This document shows, in pieces, positions 47,102-56,892 of a DNA stretch of 64,000 bases. How positions within the stretch are numbered: the first letter of the stretch is position 1; every line of letters starts with the position of its first letter. Source of the DNA: Fasciola hepatica (taxonomy: Eukaryota; Platyhelminthes; Trematoda; Plagiorchiida; Fasciolidae); the NCBI GenBank assembly GCA_948099385.1, contig CANUEZ040000179.1, positions 10,930,001 to 10,994,000 on the forward strand, written 5' to 3'. The translations under genes and the position numbers were made by a program. Below the pieces are notes generated by a model. It had not been told where the DNA came from and searched no databases. It saw only the letters and a program-made list of their open reading frames with translations.

Positions 47102-49426
47102 GCTAGACCACTGTTAGATTGATCATATCGCCGTAAGCTACCGGTGGCGCAGTTCTGTTTAGAACTGTAGATCTTACTGGTCCACGTAAGTAGAGTCGGA
47201 CCATGCATTAGTTTTAATGCGATTATCTCTCCATCTCCATGGTCATCGTCGCAAACCGCAAAGCGGATTAGCCGTGCAACGTTTGTATGATCCAGAAGTA
47301 CGCACCCGGTATGAGCAGAAGTTAACACATGAGCTAGGATCTACGACGAACAGTAATGTAGATGAGCATTGGGCTCATATCAAACAGGCGATGCACGTTG
47401 CAGCAGGTTTCGCCTATGATCCTCGATCCGTTGTCCATCAAAGACACTGGATCTCGCAAGAGTCGTTGAGTATAATGGAGTAAAAGCGTCAGCTTTCGAA
47501 CCGTAAGGAGATGAATAAGATGCGGAGAAAGCTGCAAAGACAAGTTACGCGAAGCCTTAAGAATGATCGCGAAAATTGGTGGGTCAAGGTAGCCGACGAA
47601 ATGAAAATAGCAGCTGCTTCAGGTAACAGTCAAAGACTGTTCAAACTGATTCGTGACACCGGTGGACGGCGAACTCAGGTCAGTGAAACGATTTGCAATA
47701 GGTATGGAGAACCCATCTATAACAAACAGCAAAGGCTTGAGCGATGGGCCGAATACTTCAAGGAACAGTTTAGCTGGCCGCACGCTAGTGTAGTTACTCC
47801 CGTGTCAACAACTGTGACTTCTTGGGTGGTATCACATGAGCCCCCATCAGAAGTAGAAGTAGAGTCATGTATTCGATTACTAAGGCGGGGGAAAGCGGCA
47901 GGTCCCGACGAACTTCCTCCAGTTCTTTTCAAACTGGGTGGTGAGGCGTTGATTAAATCACTAACCGCCTTGCTCCGTGACATTTGGAACGAGGAGCCTA
48001 TTCCGGTAATATGGAGCGAGTCATTGATTGTTCCCATCTTCAAGAAGGGAATACGCAATGACTGCAGTAATCATCGTGGGATTAGCCTAATTCCGATAGT
48101 CACCAAAGTATTAGCTTCGATTTTGCTGCATCGTCTTACACCGGCTCGCGAGAGGAATGTCCGCGAACAGCAGGCTGGATTCCGCCCAGATCGAGGATGC
48201 ATCGACCAGATTTCTACTCTTCGCCGACTACTTGAAACGCGTCACACGCATCGCCGACCAACAATAATGCTTTTCTTAGACCTGAAAGGCGCCTTCGATT
48301 CAGTTGATCGAACATCGCTTTTCAGTGCTCTTCATCGAAAAGGTATGCCCCAGAAGTTTGTGAACCTAATGAGATCATTGAATTCTTGTACTTCTGGCCG
48401 CGTTAGGGTTTACGGTGAACTATCCGGTCGGTTCGAAACGACCAGTGGTGTTCGACAGGGATGTCCTTTGTCTCCATTCCTGTTCAACTTCGTCATAGAC
48501 GAAATAATGGACAATGCGCAGCAAAATCTTCAGGATGTAGGCGTCGAACTAGGAAATAGTGAAAAGCTATGTGACCTAGATTAAGCGGACGACGTTGTCT
48601 GCTTGTTCGAATCCACGGAACATGCTCAGCGTGCACTAGATAATCTCGCAAGAGCTGTAGCTCCATTCGGCATGCGCTTTGCACCTTCAAAGTGCAAGGT
48701 GATGTTACAAGACTGGACGTCAACAATTCCGAGCTTGATGCTCGATGGGGAGGTGCTGGCAGTTGTCGACCACTTCACCTACCTCAGTAGCTGCGTGACG
48801 ACGGATGGGAGCACAGTAGTAGAGGTGAGCACGCGGACATCCCAGGCTCGAGCGGCGTACGCTGTACTGAAGCACTTGTGGCGCCGACCTGATATTTCAC
48901 TGAAGTTGAAAGGTCGTGTATACTGTGTTGCAGTGCGTTCAGTTTTGTTGTATGGTTGCGAAACTTGGAGTCTGCGTGCTGAAGATATTCGTCGTCTTAA
49001 GGTTTTCGACCATCGATGTTTACGTAGTATCGCTAGGATTGGGTGGAATAGCCGAGTAAGCAACAATGAGGTCAGAAAGCGAATATTGGGTACTAATTCA
49101 GAGAACGTTCTGTCACAGCGTATCCAGCTTAGTAGACTTCGTTGGTTGGGACACGTGTTACGTATGGAAAACACACGTCTACCATACCGTGTCCTATTCT
49201 CCGTCCCTCCTAGGGAGTGGAAGAGACCACGTGGAGGTCAACAGATGACGTGGCAGCGAGGAATGAGAAAATGTACAGCAGACTTAGGAAAAGTAGGTGC
49301 TTCACGTCTTCGTGGTTGGGGTCCAAAAGATCCCTCAACCAGTCGGCTGGAGACACTGAAGGATATGGCTGCGAACCGCGAGCAGTGGCGATCGTGTTGT
49401 CACTTTCTGTCGAATCAGAATGACTG
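47102..49426 (+). pseudogene. RTE-2 ORF2: endonuclease end, RT, C-terminus; stop at YADD
   Basis: The longest RTE-2 copy. From 47511 a frame of 357 codons covers the linker (QRLFKLIRDTGG) and RT: GKAAGPDELPPVLFK, LIVPIFKKGIRNDCSNHRGISL, QQAGFRPDRGCIDQI, FLDLKGAFDSVDR and SGVRQGCPLSPFLFNFVIDE. It ends CDLD-stop-ADDVVCLF: the Tyr codon of the YADD box is TAA at 48582-48584. The same frame then continues (48603-49426) through RFAPSKCKVMLQDW, YGCETWSL, FDHRCLRSIARI, RWLGHVLRM and SRLRGWGPKDPSTS to FLSNQND. Apart from a few stops it is well preserved and lacks the dispersed-repeat insertion seen in units 1 and 2. Confidence 0.85.
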
Positions 49427-49648
49427 ATCGATGTGCGTTTGTACAGTTAGACTGTGTATTCCGTGTGTTGGCTACTAGGGCATTCTTTCCTTTTCCCACC
49501 CATGTAGGTCCACTCCCTCTCCATCTTGTATATTCATACTTTCTAATTCAACGTGCAACATGGTGAGAAAGGCAGTGGTGAGTGGGGCTTGCCCTACTGT
49601 TTAACGCTGTACGATGATAATGATGATGATGATGATGATGATGATGAG
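49427..49648 (+). other. RTE-2 3' untranslated region with GAT tail
   Basis: Short 3' region ending CTGTTTAACGCTGTAC followed by a GATGAT simple repeat (49613-49648). RTE elements characteristically end in such short microsatellite tails. The terminus is the reverse complement of the 60-bp segments at 36724, 41887 and 47050. Confidence 0.75.
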
Positions 49649-49654
49649 AATGCT

Positions 49655-49905
49655 TAGTGGAAGCCCATTTTGCTTGAATCAATTATTCTTCCACAGATTT
49701 TACTGACTGAGTTGCTAGCTCAAATCGAACCCCAACCTAGAGGACCAGGAGACTGGACTTTGACTGGCTTCTACCCATTGACCTGTCAGGCATGATTGCA
49801 TCTCCGACCTAAGGAAGCCATCCTTTATAGCTCTTTGGGTCATTGAGGCGTGCAAATCATCACACCACGTCAAGGTACAGTCTCGTCGTGATGGTCTTTT
49901 TCCTT
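49655..49905 (-). mobile_element. RTE-B 5' leader fragment, minus strand
   Basis: Reverse complement of 39787-40020 (shared words include GACTTTG, ACCTGTCAGG and AAGGAAGCCATCCT). It directly abuts the GAT tail of RTE-2, so the RTE-2 3' end lies next to an inverted RTE 5' fragment. Either reading frame of this leader codes about 70 residues in both copies, but I see no protein motif. Confidence 0.7.
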
Positions 49906-50537
49906 CCCTTAGCCATGATTCCACGATGGCTATGCAATCTACACCCCTAGATTCCGCCCCTAGTTCCCCGGTTTATTCCCAGTGCTCCATGCATGACACT
50001 GCATCACTGATGTGCATCCGTTGCCTAGCAAATTACTGGGTTGTGATGTTTCATTTTCGCACTCTAGTTTTACGCCCGAGTGCTTCCCCCATTTTGTGTC
50101 ACATCCTGATTTCTCAGTTGTCCTACAGTGGTGCTCCTGCTCGCCACTACATTCCATGGGATTCTTGACATCACCGGGTTTTTGTGGTTCCGCTGGTCCC
50201 TACACTGAGCTGTTGGTGTCAAGGGGATGGTAGGCTTCTCGCCGACACCGGACCACTTTGATTGCGTAGATCCCTGTAGGCAATCAACGTAGTCAGGCGA
50301 AACACCGACGAAGCCGTGCCTGATGGGCTTGTCGCTTCCGCTAACGGGGACAATGTGGACATTCTAGTGTCTCGCCTAGTGGTATAAGCTCTCTATGATG
50401 TCTAGTTATCTGGTTCAATGGTTATGCTCCCTTTGGTTTTTCTGTTGATCTGGCCCGCAGCTGCAAGAACAGCACCTCAAACCTAGGGTCGGCCTTACAG
50501 CTGCTAGCCAGTCACCATTGGGTCTCCATCTACCCGG
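49906..50537. other. Unassigned stretch
   Basis: About 630 bases between the RTE fragment and the LINE ORF1. A stretch near 50170-50480 (GGCTTCTCGCCGACACCGGACC and onward) looks like repeat sequence, but I cannot name the family. Confidence 0.45.
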
Positions 50538-51302
50538 TCATAGTATTCTCTTAACAGGTGCATGGTTTGGCACTCCACCTTTCCTAACAATATCCGTTAC
50601 TCGTTGTCCTAAGTTCTGACTCCGTTGCCTTGCCTCTCTACAGAACGGCTCGGCCGAATCGTTTATCACTACTTTCCTATTTCGCCCTAGTACTATCTCA
50701 GCGTGGGCCTGGATTTCTTTGATGACATTCTCTAGGGATGCAGCTTGCACCCTTATTTGTTCTATTTGCTTCGACTGGTCCTTGATAAGATCTGTCAACC
50801 AACTTGTCTCCCTTTCAAATTTAACTCTGAAGGTTCTACATGTCGCTCTCTGCTTCAGTTGCGCCCCTGCCGCTTTACGATTAGTGGAGGATGGCATACT
50901 TGCCGGTGTCAGGAAGGAGGCACTGCTCATTTTGTCGCCGTCTAAGCCCGAGACATCCTTGGCCTCACCGGTCTCTACGCATAAGCTAGTGTCTGGAGTG
51001 GCTCCCTCGTTTATCTTATCTCCCTTAGCGGATAATTCTCGGGACAGTTTTCTCCCACGTGCTATGCACCCTAAACATACCCGGGTTAAGTTGTCGTTAT
51101 CCTGGTAGGTCAACAGAGCCTTCTTCGCTATCTTCCTGCATGCCCAGGGGAACCAATTTGAGCAAATATCGCAGCATATATCCTCCTGGACATCCAAGGA
51201 ACAACGCTTGTTGCCGCACAAAAACTGCACCCCATTCTGGGACTTACCAAGTGTCGTCGGTGTCGTCAAAGGATTCGAATCGTTGAGCGAAAGTGTAATC
51301 AT
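50538..51302 (-). CDS. LINE ORF1 with PHD-like zinc finger and coiled coil
   Basis: An intact 254-codon ORF on the minus strand, starting with ATG. Residues about 28-80 have spaced Cys pairs (CGNKRC, CCDIC, a WFPWAC block and CLGC), which looks like a PHD-type zinc finger. Residues about 165-215 (ETSWLTDLIKDQSKQIEQ and following) are heptad-like and probably form a coiled coil. This layout is known for ORF1 of CR1-type LINEs. The C-terminus (GGVPNHAPVKRIL) joins conceptually to the LINE-1 ORF1 remnant starting TTLRRVHRLG at 4517. ORF1 proteins bind element RNA. No ORF2 follows on the minus strand below 50538, so it is an isolated fragment. A host PHD protein is less likely. Confidence 0.6.
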   Translation of the reverse strand: MITLSLNDSNPLTTPTTLGKSQNGVQFLCGNKRCSLDVQEDICCDICSNWFPWACRKIAKKALLTYQDNDNLTRVCLGCIARGRKLSRELSAKGDKINEGATPDTSLCVETGEAKDVSGLDGDKMSSASFLTPASMPSSTNRKAAGAQLKQRATCRTFRVKFERETSWLTDLIKDQSKQIEQIRVQAASLENVIKEIQAHAEIVLGRNRKVVINDSAEPFCREARQRSQNLGQRVTDIVRKGGVPNHAPVKRIL

Positions 51303-51835
51303 GCTTTTTACCGGTCTACCAAGGTAGCAGCTACTGAGTGTTGTCCTAAAAAATCTAGTCTAATGGAAACTTGGGAGAACAGTAATTTGGGACCTCAAGA
51401 AGTCACTCTGCTGCATAATGGATTGGAAGTAATAGTGGCCAAGGTGAGATCGAGAGCGTCTAATTTCAAGCTCAACAGTCACACTGGTGCAAACAAGCTA
51501 GCACGTTTCGCCCTCCTTTTTCGAGTTTGTCACTGTTCACTTGTCAATTCGTTCGTCGCGCCTTCAATGTTCTTCCGTTCTCCTGTTCGAAGTGAAAATG
51601 GCCAATTTTTCAGATTGTCCCCTCTTCCTCGTTTTTTGGACTGAGACTTTCCTGCTCCAATTTATATTTTCCTTTCTTCGTACAATTTATGGGCTGAACA
51701 TTGATTTCCAGTTAAATAACGATACTAAAATTGCGACATTCTACTACCTTCGATTTCCACGCAGGATACCGTCACGATGATGGTGAGTTGAGGGTTGAAA
51801 TTGCATGGTGAATCATGTAAAAAGATGATCCACTG

Positions 51836-51838
<3 letters not shown>
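51303..51838. other. Unassigned stretch upstream of the ORF1 fragment
   Basis: About 535 bases. A 93-codon plus-strand ORF (51363-51644) has no recognisable motif, and I do not call it a gene. Confidence 0.45.

Positions 51839-51909
<71 letters not shown>
51839..51909. repeat. AT dinucleotide repeat
   Basis: About 71 bases of uninterrupted AT repeat. Confidence 0.97.
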
Positions 51910-51910
<1 letters not shown>

Positions 51911-51944
51911 TCCGTTTTTCATGCCAAATAAGATACGTTAGCGT

Positions 51945-52110
51945 CTGATGGTAGTTTTCGAGTGGTTTAAAACGTTTGCTTACCACCTCGGAGGTCAGAG
52001 GTTTGAACCCCGCTACTGCCGGGCGCTTTAGTGGTAGACAGCGATCCACCGTCGTTCGGCTCGTTACTACACCTGACCTATTTGGACCACTCCAAGTTTC
52101 AGGGTCTGTT
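51945..52110 (+). mobile_element. tRNA-derived SINE-like unit
   Basis: The head has RNA polymerase III promoter boxes in tRNA spacing: an A-box-like TTCGAGTGGTTTAA (51957-51970) and a B-box-like AGGTTTGAACCCC (51999-52011). The body carries GGGCGCTTTAGTGGTAGACAGCG. A related partial copy with the same B-box and body occurs at 57335-57420. It is not a functional tRNA, because the cloverleaf arms do not pair. Confidence 0.6.
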
Positions 52111-52224
52111 TGCTGGCTATTTATAATGGTGCAGTGGGCCTTTGTATCAATGAGGTACATCCCTTCCACTGCACTCATACCCAAGCATTTAATAATAACA
52201 AAAAAGGTAAAGAAGTTTTTCTTC

Positions 52225-52378
52225 AGTTGTATAAACGCGTCGAAGTTCGGCCTTCAGGTTCTAAACCTGCATTTCAGCCCAGTGGTCCTGCAGTCGGGAT
52301 TGAACCACAATCCCTTCTCGAACAATCCTCTGTCGAGTACAGACTAACCGCTACTAAATCGCAGTTCAGTTCTCCATA
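52225..52378 (-). mobile_element. tRNA-derived SINE-like unit, minus strand
   Basis: On the minus strand, TTTAGTAGCGGTTAGTCT (A-box-like, near 52361-52344) is followed by GTGGTTCAATCCC (B-box, near 52315-52303) at tRNA-like spacing. A non-tRNA body follows (GGACCACTGGGCTGAAATGC). It differs from the unit at 51945, so there are at least two families here. Confidence 0.55.
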
Positions 52379-52639
52379 GGATATAATATTCGTCGAGTCC
52401 GAAACCCATGAATTGTCATCGGGCATCGCAGAACCGTCGTATCCTTCCAGTAGGGCACAAGGGCTTATGGTTACGAATGTCACAACACTAGTAATTGGCT
52501 ACAGCCAGACAGTTTATCGCTTCATGTTAAGACACAACCGCTTCCATGTACAGACAAGTTAGTAGAAGAAATCTATTAGTATGACGTATATAGCACATTT
52601 GTCTCGAAGAGCGCATTTTTTATCACATGCTTGCGTACG

Positions 52640-52712
52640 AATGCACGAGGAGAGATTGGAACCTCCGAGGTTGTAATCAAAAGCCCTAAACCACTCGACC
52701 ACCACCAGTCAA
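52640..52712 (-). mobile_element. tRNA-Ser/Leu-like SINE head, minus strand
   Basis: The minus strand reads GGTGGTCGAGTGGTTTAGGGC (A-box region of a class II-like tRNA), then CTCGGAGGTTCCAATCTC (B-box-like). It is probably the head of a third tRNA-derived repeat whose body runs toward 52500. The arms are imperfect, so a working tRNA is unlikely. Confidence 0.5.
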
Positions 52713-52789
52713 AACATTAGTGCATTAATTCAAACATAAGTAGCAGTTTAATGCGTTCGTAAGAAGTATCTGAATTGGCCAGATACGAA

Positions 52790-53390
52790 CAATTAACCGT
52801 TAGTGTATGAGGCGTCTGATAGGAATGAAGCCTCTGAGTTGGTAGACTCTCTTGCCCTTGGGGTATCTTCCATCCTTCATCTCCATCGGCCACCCAGCTC
52901 TCACCGTTGACTCCACGAAGCTGAACCATGCATCAGTGACCACACCCCAGCCAACCGTTCGACAGACGGTCTAAACTAGGTTGAGGGTAACCGAGGTTCA
53001 AAAACCTCGGTGAGGCGATGTTCAGCATGCGAAGACAGTTACTTCTGAATGGGAGGACGAGATTTTCTTTATAGTCCAACGGTTGTAAAATAAATCTGTA
53101 GAACTAACAATACTGCAATAACCCCTGGGCTGGATTCAGTTCAGTGGAATGGCGAACGAGCTCCTACGGAGCCACCAAAAACCATGCATCAACATGCTGC
53201 TGCCTTGTAGCTTGTACTTTAATGTGCAAAGGCTGGAGGTACACCCTCGGAAAAAGCCGACTGACGTTGGGGACGTCTCTTGTACCAAACGCCCGTGAAA
53301 CTTCATTATCATGTCATCTACACTGAGACGTTCCCAAAGCCAGCTTGTCCTCTTCAATGAGCCTGATGCAGTAAAGTAATGTAACCGTCA
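52790..53390 (+). mobile_element. Diverged copy of the ~0.7-kb dispersed repeat
   Basis: Shares ordered blocks with the minus strand of 37300-38005: GTGTATGAGGCGTCTGA, CCTCTGAGTTGGTAGACT, CACCCAGCTCTCACCGT, CCACGAAGCTGAACCATGCATCAG, CTCGGTGAGGCGATGTTCAGCATGC and TTGGGGACGTCTCTTGTACC. The opposite strand of both copies also encodes the similar string RGCTSS-CT-K-LQGS. It ends near an AAAGTAATG stretch at 53375. It shows that the insert in the tandem array belongs to a dispersed family. Confidence 0.68.
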
Positions 53391-53410
53391 GTGGAAGTGA
53401 GAGGTCGTGA

Positions 53411-54160
53411 TTAGGGGCGATAACGTTGGTGAATGAAAGAAAGAAATCCTAGAAGGTTGCCGTGTGCCGAGAGGATAGAGGCTTTCCGGCGTGGAAAGCT
53501 TGACAGATCCGGTTGAAATGGCCCTTTTCCACAACTTTTGCACATGGCTTTTTTCTCTGTGCATTTGATTCCCAGTCGCTGGCTTAATCTACAGAAGTAG
53601 CAAGAAAAGTTGTCAACAATCAAGTTGGGTCTTTGGATATCATGTAAGTCATTTTGAACGTTAGGAAAACTCAAATTCTTCCTAGACAAAGAACCAGGCG
53701 CGCGTGGAGTAACTGTATAGTGTTGATTGTTTCTGCGCAAGTTTGGTTCACCCAGATAGGCTGCTGGTGGGCAGGAGGCCGAGTTTCTTCTCTTCCAGAA
53801 ATCGTTACCAGATTTGATTAGCGAGTAACCCACGGATAAGTGAATCGCGAATAAATTCCTTGCGGTATTGTTCAATGGTTACCGCTTGTAAATCGCAGTC
53901 CAAAGAAAGGGAATCAAATTTTGTAAGGAATTGGTCAGGGGTCTCTCCGTGTTTGCACCTGGCAGTAAAAAGTGAATGACGTCCAAAGATTGCATTTTTG
54001 GTTGTATAAAAACATTCTAAATTATCGTGATGGTGATTTCACAGTCCTTGCAATCGGCTTTGTCGTAGTTTGTAGTAAGTACCAAGTTTTCGATATTCAA
54101 TTTCGCATATTAATCTACAGCATCCGGCAAGTTTGAATCTGCATCTGAACAATCTGGTCG
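53411..54160 (-). pseudogene. Ty3/gypsy-like gag remnant
   Basis: Minus-strand remnant with frame changes. Reading from 54050 down gives RCKHGETPDQFLTKFDSLSLDC and YRKEFIRDSLIRGLLA, the capsid pattern of Ty3/gypsy gag. Further on (53411-53875 frame) a zinc-knuckle-like CYFCRLSQRLGIKC...CKSCGKG appears, with the second His/Cys part degraded. No protease or RT follows before 53410. Confidence 0.5.
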
Positions 54161-54440
54161 TAGAATTTGTCTTTACAAATTAAATTAAATTGTAGTGATC
54201 AACAACACACCAAAGTACCGAATAAATGAGAACGTAAGTTGAGTCTTTAACCAAGTTGTAACAATGCCACAACTGAGAGGTGAATACAAGAATTAAGAAG
54301 CATTGGATTGCAAAAACTAAGCAATGAACGAGAGCACATGTACGGAGGAGTTTGAGCAACGCCACAATACATCGATCAGCGGGCGTTTGAATTGCCTGTG
54401 CATTGTCACTCAGCTAGGTAATCGGCACCAGCCGCAACCT
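54161..54440. other. Unassigned stretch
   Basis: About 280 AT-rich bases between the gag remnant and RTE-B. Nothing is recognised. Confidence 0.45.
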
Positions 54441-56205
54441 TTTCCGTCTGATTAGACAAACGGGTCCACGTAAACCGGACATTAGCGAATTGATCAAAGA
54501 GGCGAACGGCTCACTGATTCACACTCAGGAGCGTCGTTTAATTCGCTGGACGGAGCATTTCGGGAAGCAGTCTTGATTGGCCTTTATCCTCTTCAGGTTT
54601 GCTCACTAGCGCAATGGGTACAGCTCTTGTTGTAGATACCAATCCCCCATCAGAACCGGAGGTTCTCTGTGAGATAAGAAATCCTAAACGACATAAGGCT
54701 GCCGGGCTGGATGAGTTGTCTCCGTCTGTTTTCAAAGACAATGATCCAGCACTTTTACTGAGGTTGAAAAAACTTATCGGTTTGATATGGGAGAACAGAC
54801 AAGTTCCAAAGAGTTGGTGTGAATCGGTAATCATACCGATTCATAAGAAAGGTGACAGGTCCTTCTGTGAAAACCACGGGGGAATAAGTCTGATTAGCAT
54901 CGCATCCAAACTGCTTGCTGGTATTATTCTCCACCGTTTGTCTAACGCTCGTGAACAATGCTAGCGTGGGAATCAAACTGGGTTTCGACCTAGTCGAAGT
55001 TGTATTGATCACATCTTCATTCTTCGAAAATGTTTAGAACATAGACACTACTTTCGTAGGCCCACTATTTCCGTTTTTCTTGATCTTAAAGCGGTCTTCG
55101 ACTTAGTCGACCGCACGGTTCTTTGGAGCTGCCTCTTGCTGAAGGGTGTACCAGATTGATACGGTCCCGGAGGCCGCGCTTTTGTCAGGTGAAGATAATG
55201 CTATTGGGCTTTTCCTGGGTGGAAAAGTGTCAGACTTTTAATGTACGGACAAAATAGTTCTTGTAAGTAAAAATCCTGGCAAGCCGCAAGCTTTTGTAGA
55301 GCATGATGGATTGCGTAGCAATGTTCGGTATGTTTTGCACCTTCAAAGTGCAAGATGCCGTTGCAGGATTGGGTTGGTCCAACGCCAAACCTTCCAGTGT
55401 CTGGGGAGACTATAAACGTGGTAGACAAATTCTGTTATCTGGGGAGCCGCATTACACCTGGAGGTCGGATATCGGATGAAGTGGCTCTGTGTATACAGAA
55501 GGCTCACTTGGCATTTGCCAATCTGAGTCATCTGTGGCATCGACATGACATCAGTTTACCTATCAAGGGTAGAGTTTACGCTATAGCAGTCAGGCCCGTG
55601 CTTCTGCATGGTTCAGAAACATGGTCACTACGGGTGGGGATACACGAAGATTGTCGGTATTTGAACACCGATGTTTTCGTAGTATTGCTCGAATTTGGTG
55701 GGAACACCGTGTGAGCAATGCTGAGATTCGGCGGAAAGTCTTAGGTTGAAGGATCAAATCATTAAATGAAACACTTAAGTTCACCTGGTTAAGATGGTTG
55801 GGACATGTGTTGCGCATGTCTCCTGACAGGATCCCTCGGCGTGCTGTGTTTTCTAAGGCGGGTACCCGTTGGAAAATGAGTAAGGGTGGTCAGTCCATAA
55901 CATGGAAGAAAGGTATGAAAAGCCTAACTAGTGGACTTGGCCACGTAGGGCACGTTAGACTTCGTGGATGGGGTCCAAGAGACCCTCCCACTCAATGATT
56001 AGATACGTTGGGGGATATGGCTAGAGGTGGCGACCAGTGGCGCTCTTGTATCCCCGAACTTTCTATATCAACTTGATACCAATTTCAGTGGTTATCCCAT
56101 TACTCCTTTCACTCTTGTTCCTTTTCGTTTTTTCCTATTGGGGTTACGGTATGGAAATAGCAACCAAACCCACCGCACCCGGTGCTTGATTGATGGTCAT
56201 CTGAA
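54441..56205 (+). pseudogene. RTE-B, plus-strand twin of 31085-32840, RT core deleted
   Basis: Inverted near-identical copy of the minus-strand RTE-B element, from NLFRLIRQTGPRKPDIS through KAAGLDELSPSVFK, PIHKKGDRSFCENHGGIS, LGSRITPGGRISDEVALC and WLGHVLRMSPDRIPRR to LRGWGPRDPP. It shares stops such as REQC-stop. At about 55152 (GGTGTACCAGATTGATACGG) it lacks roughly 165 bp present in the twin, removing the GVRQGCPLSPFLL block of the RT. The catalytic box is CTDK instead of YADD. The 3' region (to about 56205) aligns loosely with 30955-31085. Confidence 0.8.
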
Positions 56206-56308
56206 CTAAAGTGATATCACTGTCTGTTCCAGATCAGAAAATCCCTGAGAGGAGTTCAACTCCGCCGTCTGATAGACCGAATGAGGCATTCTGTAGAACA
56301 TTCCTTGT

Positions 56309-56353
<45 letters not shown>

Positions 56354-56748
56354 GGTGGGAGTCGTTATCTGTTCACTTAGAAACTTAGCATCCAGGTATT
56401 TAACTGGTCGTTCCCTTTGCATCATTGTTACTAGTGTGTTTCTCTATCTCTAGTTTAACCGTTGTGCAGACTTATTTTAATAGTTTCACAGCCAAGCTCT
56501 CACCCTTTTCCAGTCATTGTTTTAATCCAGCGGTTTACTTTATTAACTTCAGCTGATTCGATTCGGACTAACAGTAATGCATTTACTGTCAGCTGTTGTG
56601 GCCTGATCCACGTAGGTGACAAAACTCATGGAACTGTTCATCTCTCCCGGTAGTAGTAGCGTGGTGTCATTCGATCCGGACTCGATCCTGGTACTGGTAC
56701 GTTGTCAGTTACACTACTCCGGAACCGTCTGATTTCCACTCATTTCAG
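56206..56748 (+). other. Unassigned sequence upstream of metaxin-like exon
   Basis: Contains an AT repeat (56312-56350) and otherwise nothing I recognise. The 5' exon(s) of the metaxin-like gene should lie here or further upstream, but I could not identify one. Confidence 0.5.
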
Positions 56749-56892
56749 GCCTATTTGTACCTTGGCAAATGCCCGATCGATGTGAAAGACACCATGCACG
56801 ATAACGCCTCTTTATCCAAATTGCCACTGCTTCGACACGGCAGTGTTGAGAAAAGCGGCTCGGTTGATGTGATAAACTACCTACGAAGCCAG
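56749..56892 (+). CDS. Metaxin-like gene, exon encoding the thioredoxin-fold end
   Basis: A 48-codon open exon with ATTTCAG acceptor before it and CAG|GTGCGC donor after it, both phase 0. The protein begins AYLYLGKCPIDVKD, passes SLSKLPLLRHGSVEKSGS and ends VINYLRSQ. This matches the metaxin pattern of a short beta strand, then LPxLR/H, a Ser-Gly block and a xxYLRxQ helix. Metaxins are mitochondrial outer-membrane proteins of the SAM/TOB import system with a GST-like fold. It joins to 59879 to give YLRSQ|NYGLEYGL, the equivalent of the conserved Lx(K/R)-x-Y-N-x-D-Y-x-L junction of metaxins. I am confident that it is coding, and fairly confident of the family. Confidence 0.68.

Larger units (their letters stand above)
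35232..47628. repeat. Direct tandem array, period 5163 bp, 2.4 copies
   Basis: Sequences recur at exactly 5163-bp spacing: endonuclease ORF ends at 35854, 41017 and 46180, and every feature up to 37299 repeats at +5163 and +10326. Identity between units 1 and 2 begins after a mismatch at 35231/40394. Unit 1 is 35232-40394, unit 2 is 40395-45557, and partial unit 3 is 45558-47628. Very few substitutions are visible (for example C/T at 35455/40618 and CTT/TTT near 38366/43529). Unit 3 lacks the ~0.7-kb insert and runs on into a complete RTE-2 3' half. Both array edges lie inside RTE sequence. Confidence 0.9.

Noticed and set aside
51725..52184. ORFs made of repeated Tyr-Ile across the AT repeat (also 56211-56453)
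   Set aside because: They are translations of a dinucleotide repeat.
52640..52712. Functional tRNA gene
   Set aside because: A- and B-box-like sequences are present, but the acceptor and anticodon arms do not pair properly. A tRNA-derived repeat head is the better reading.
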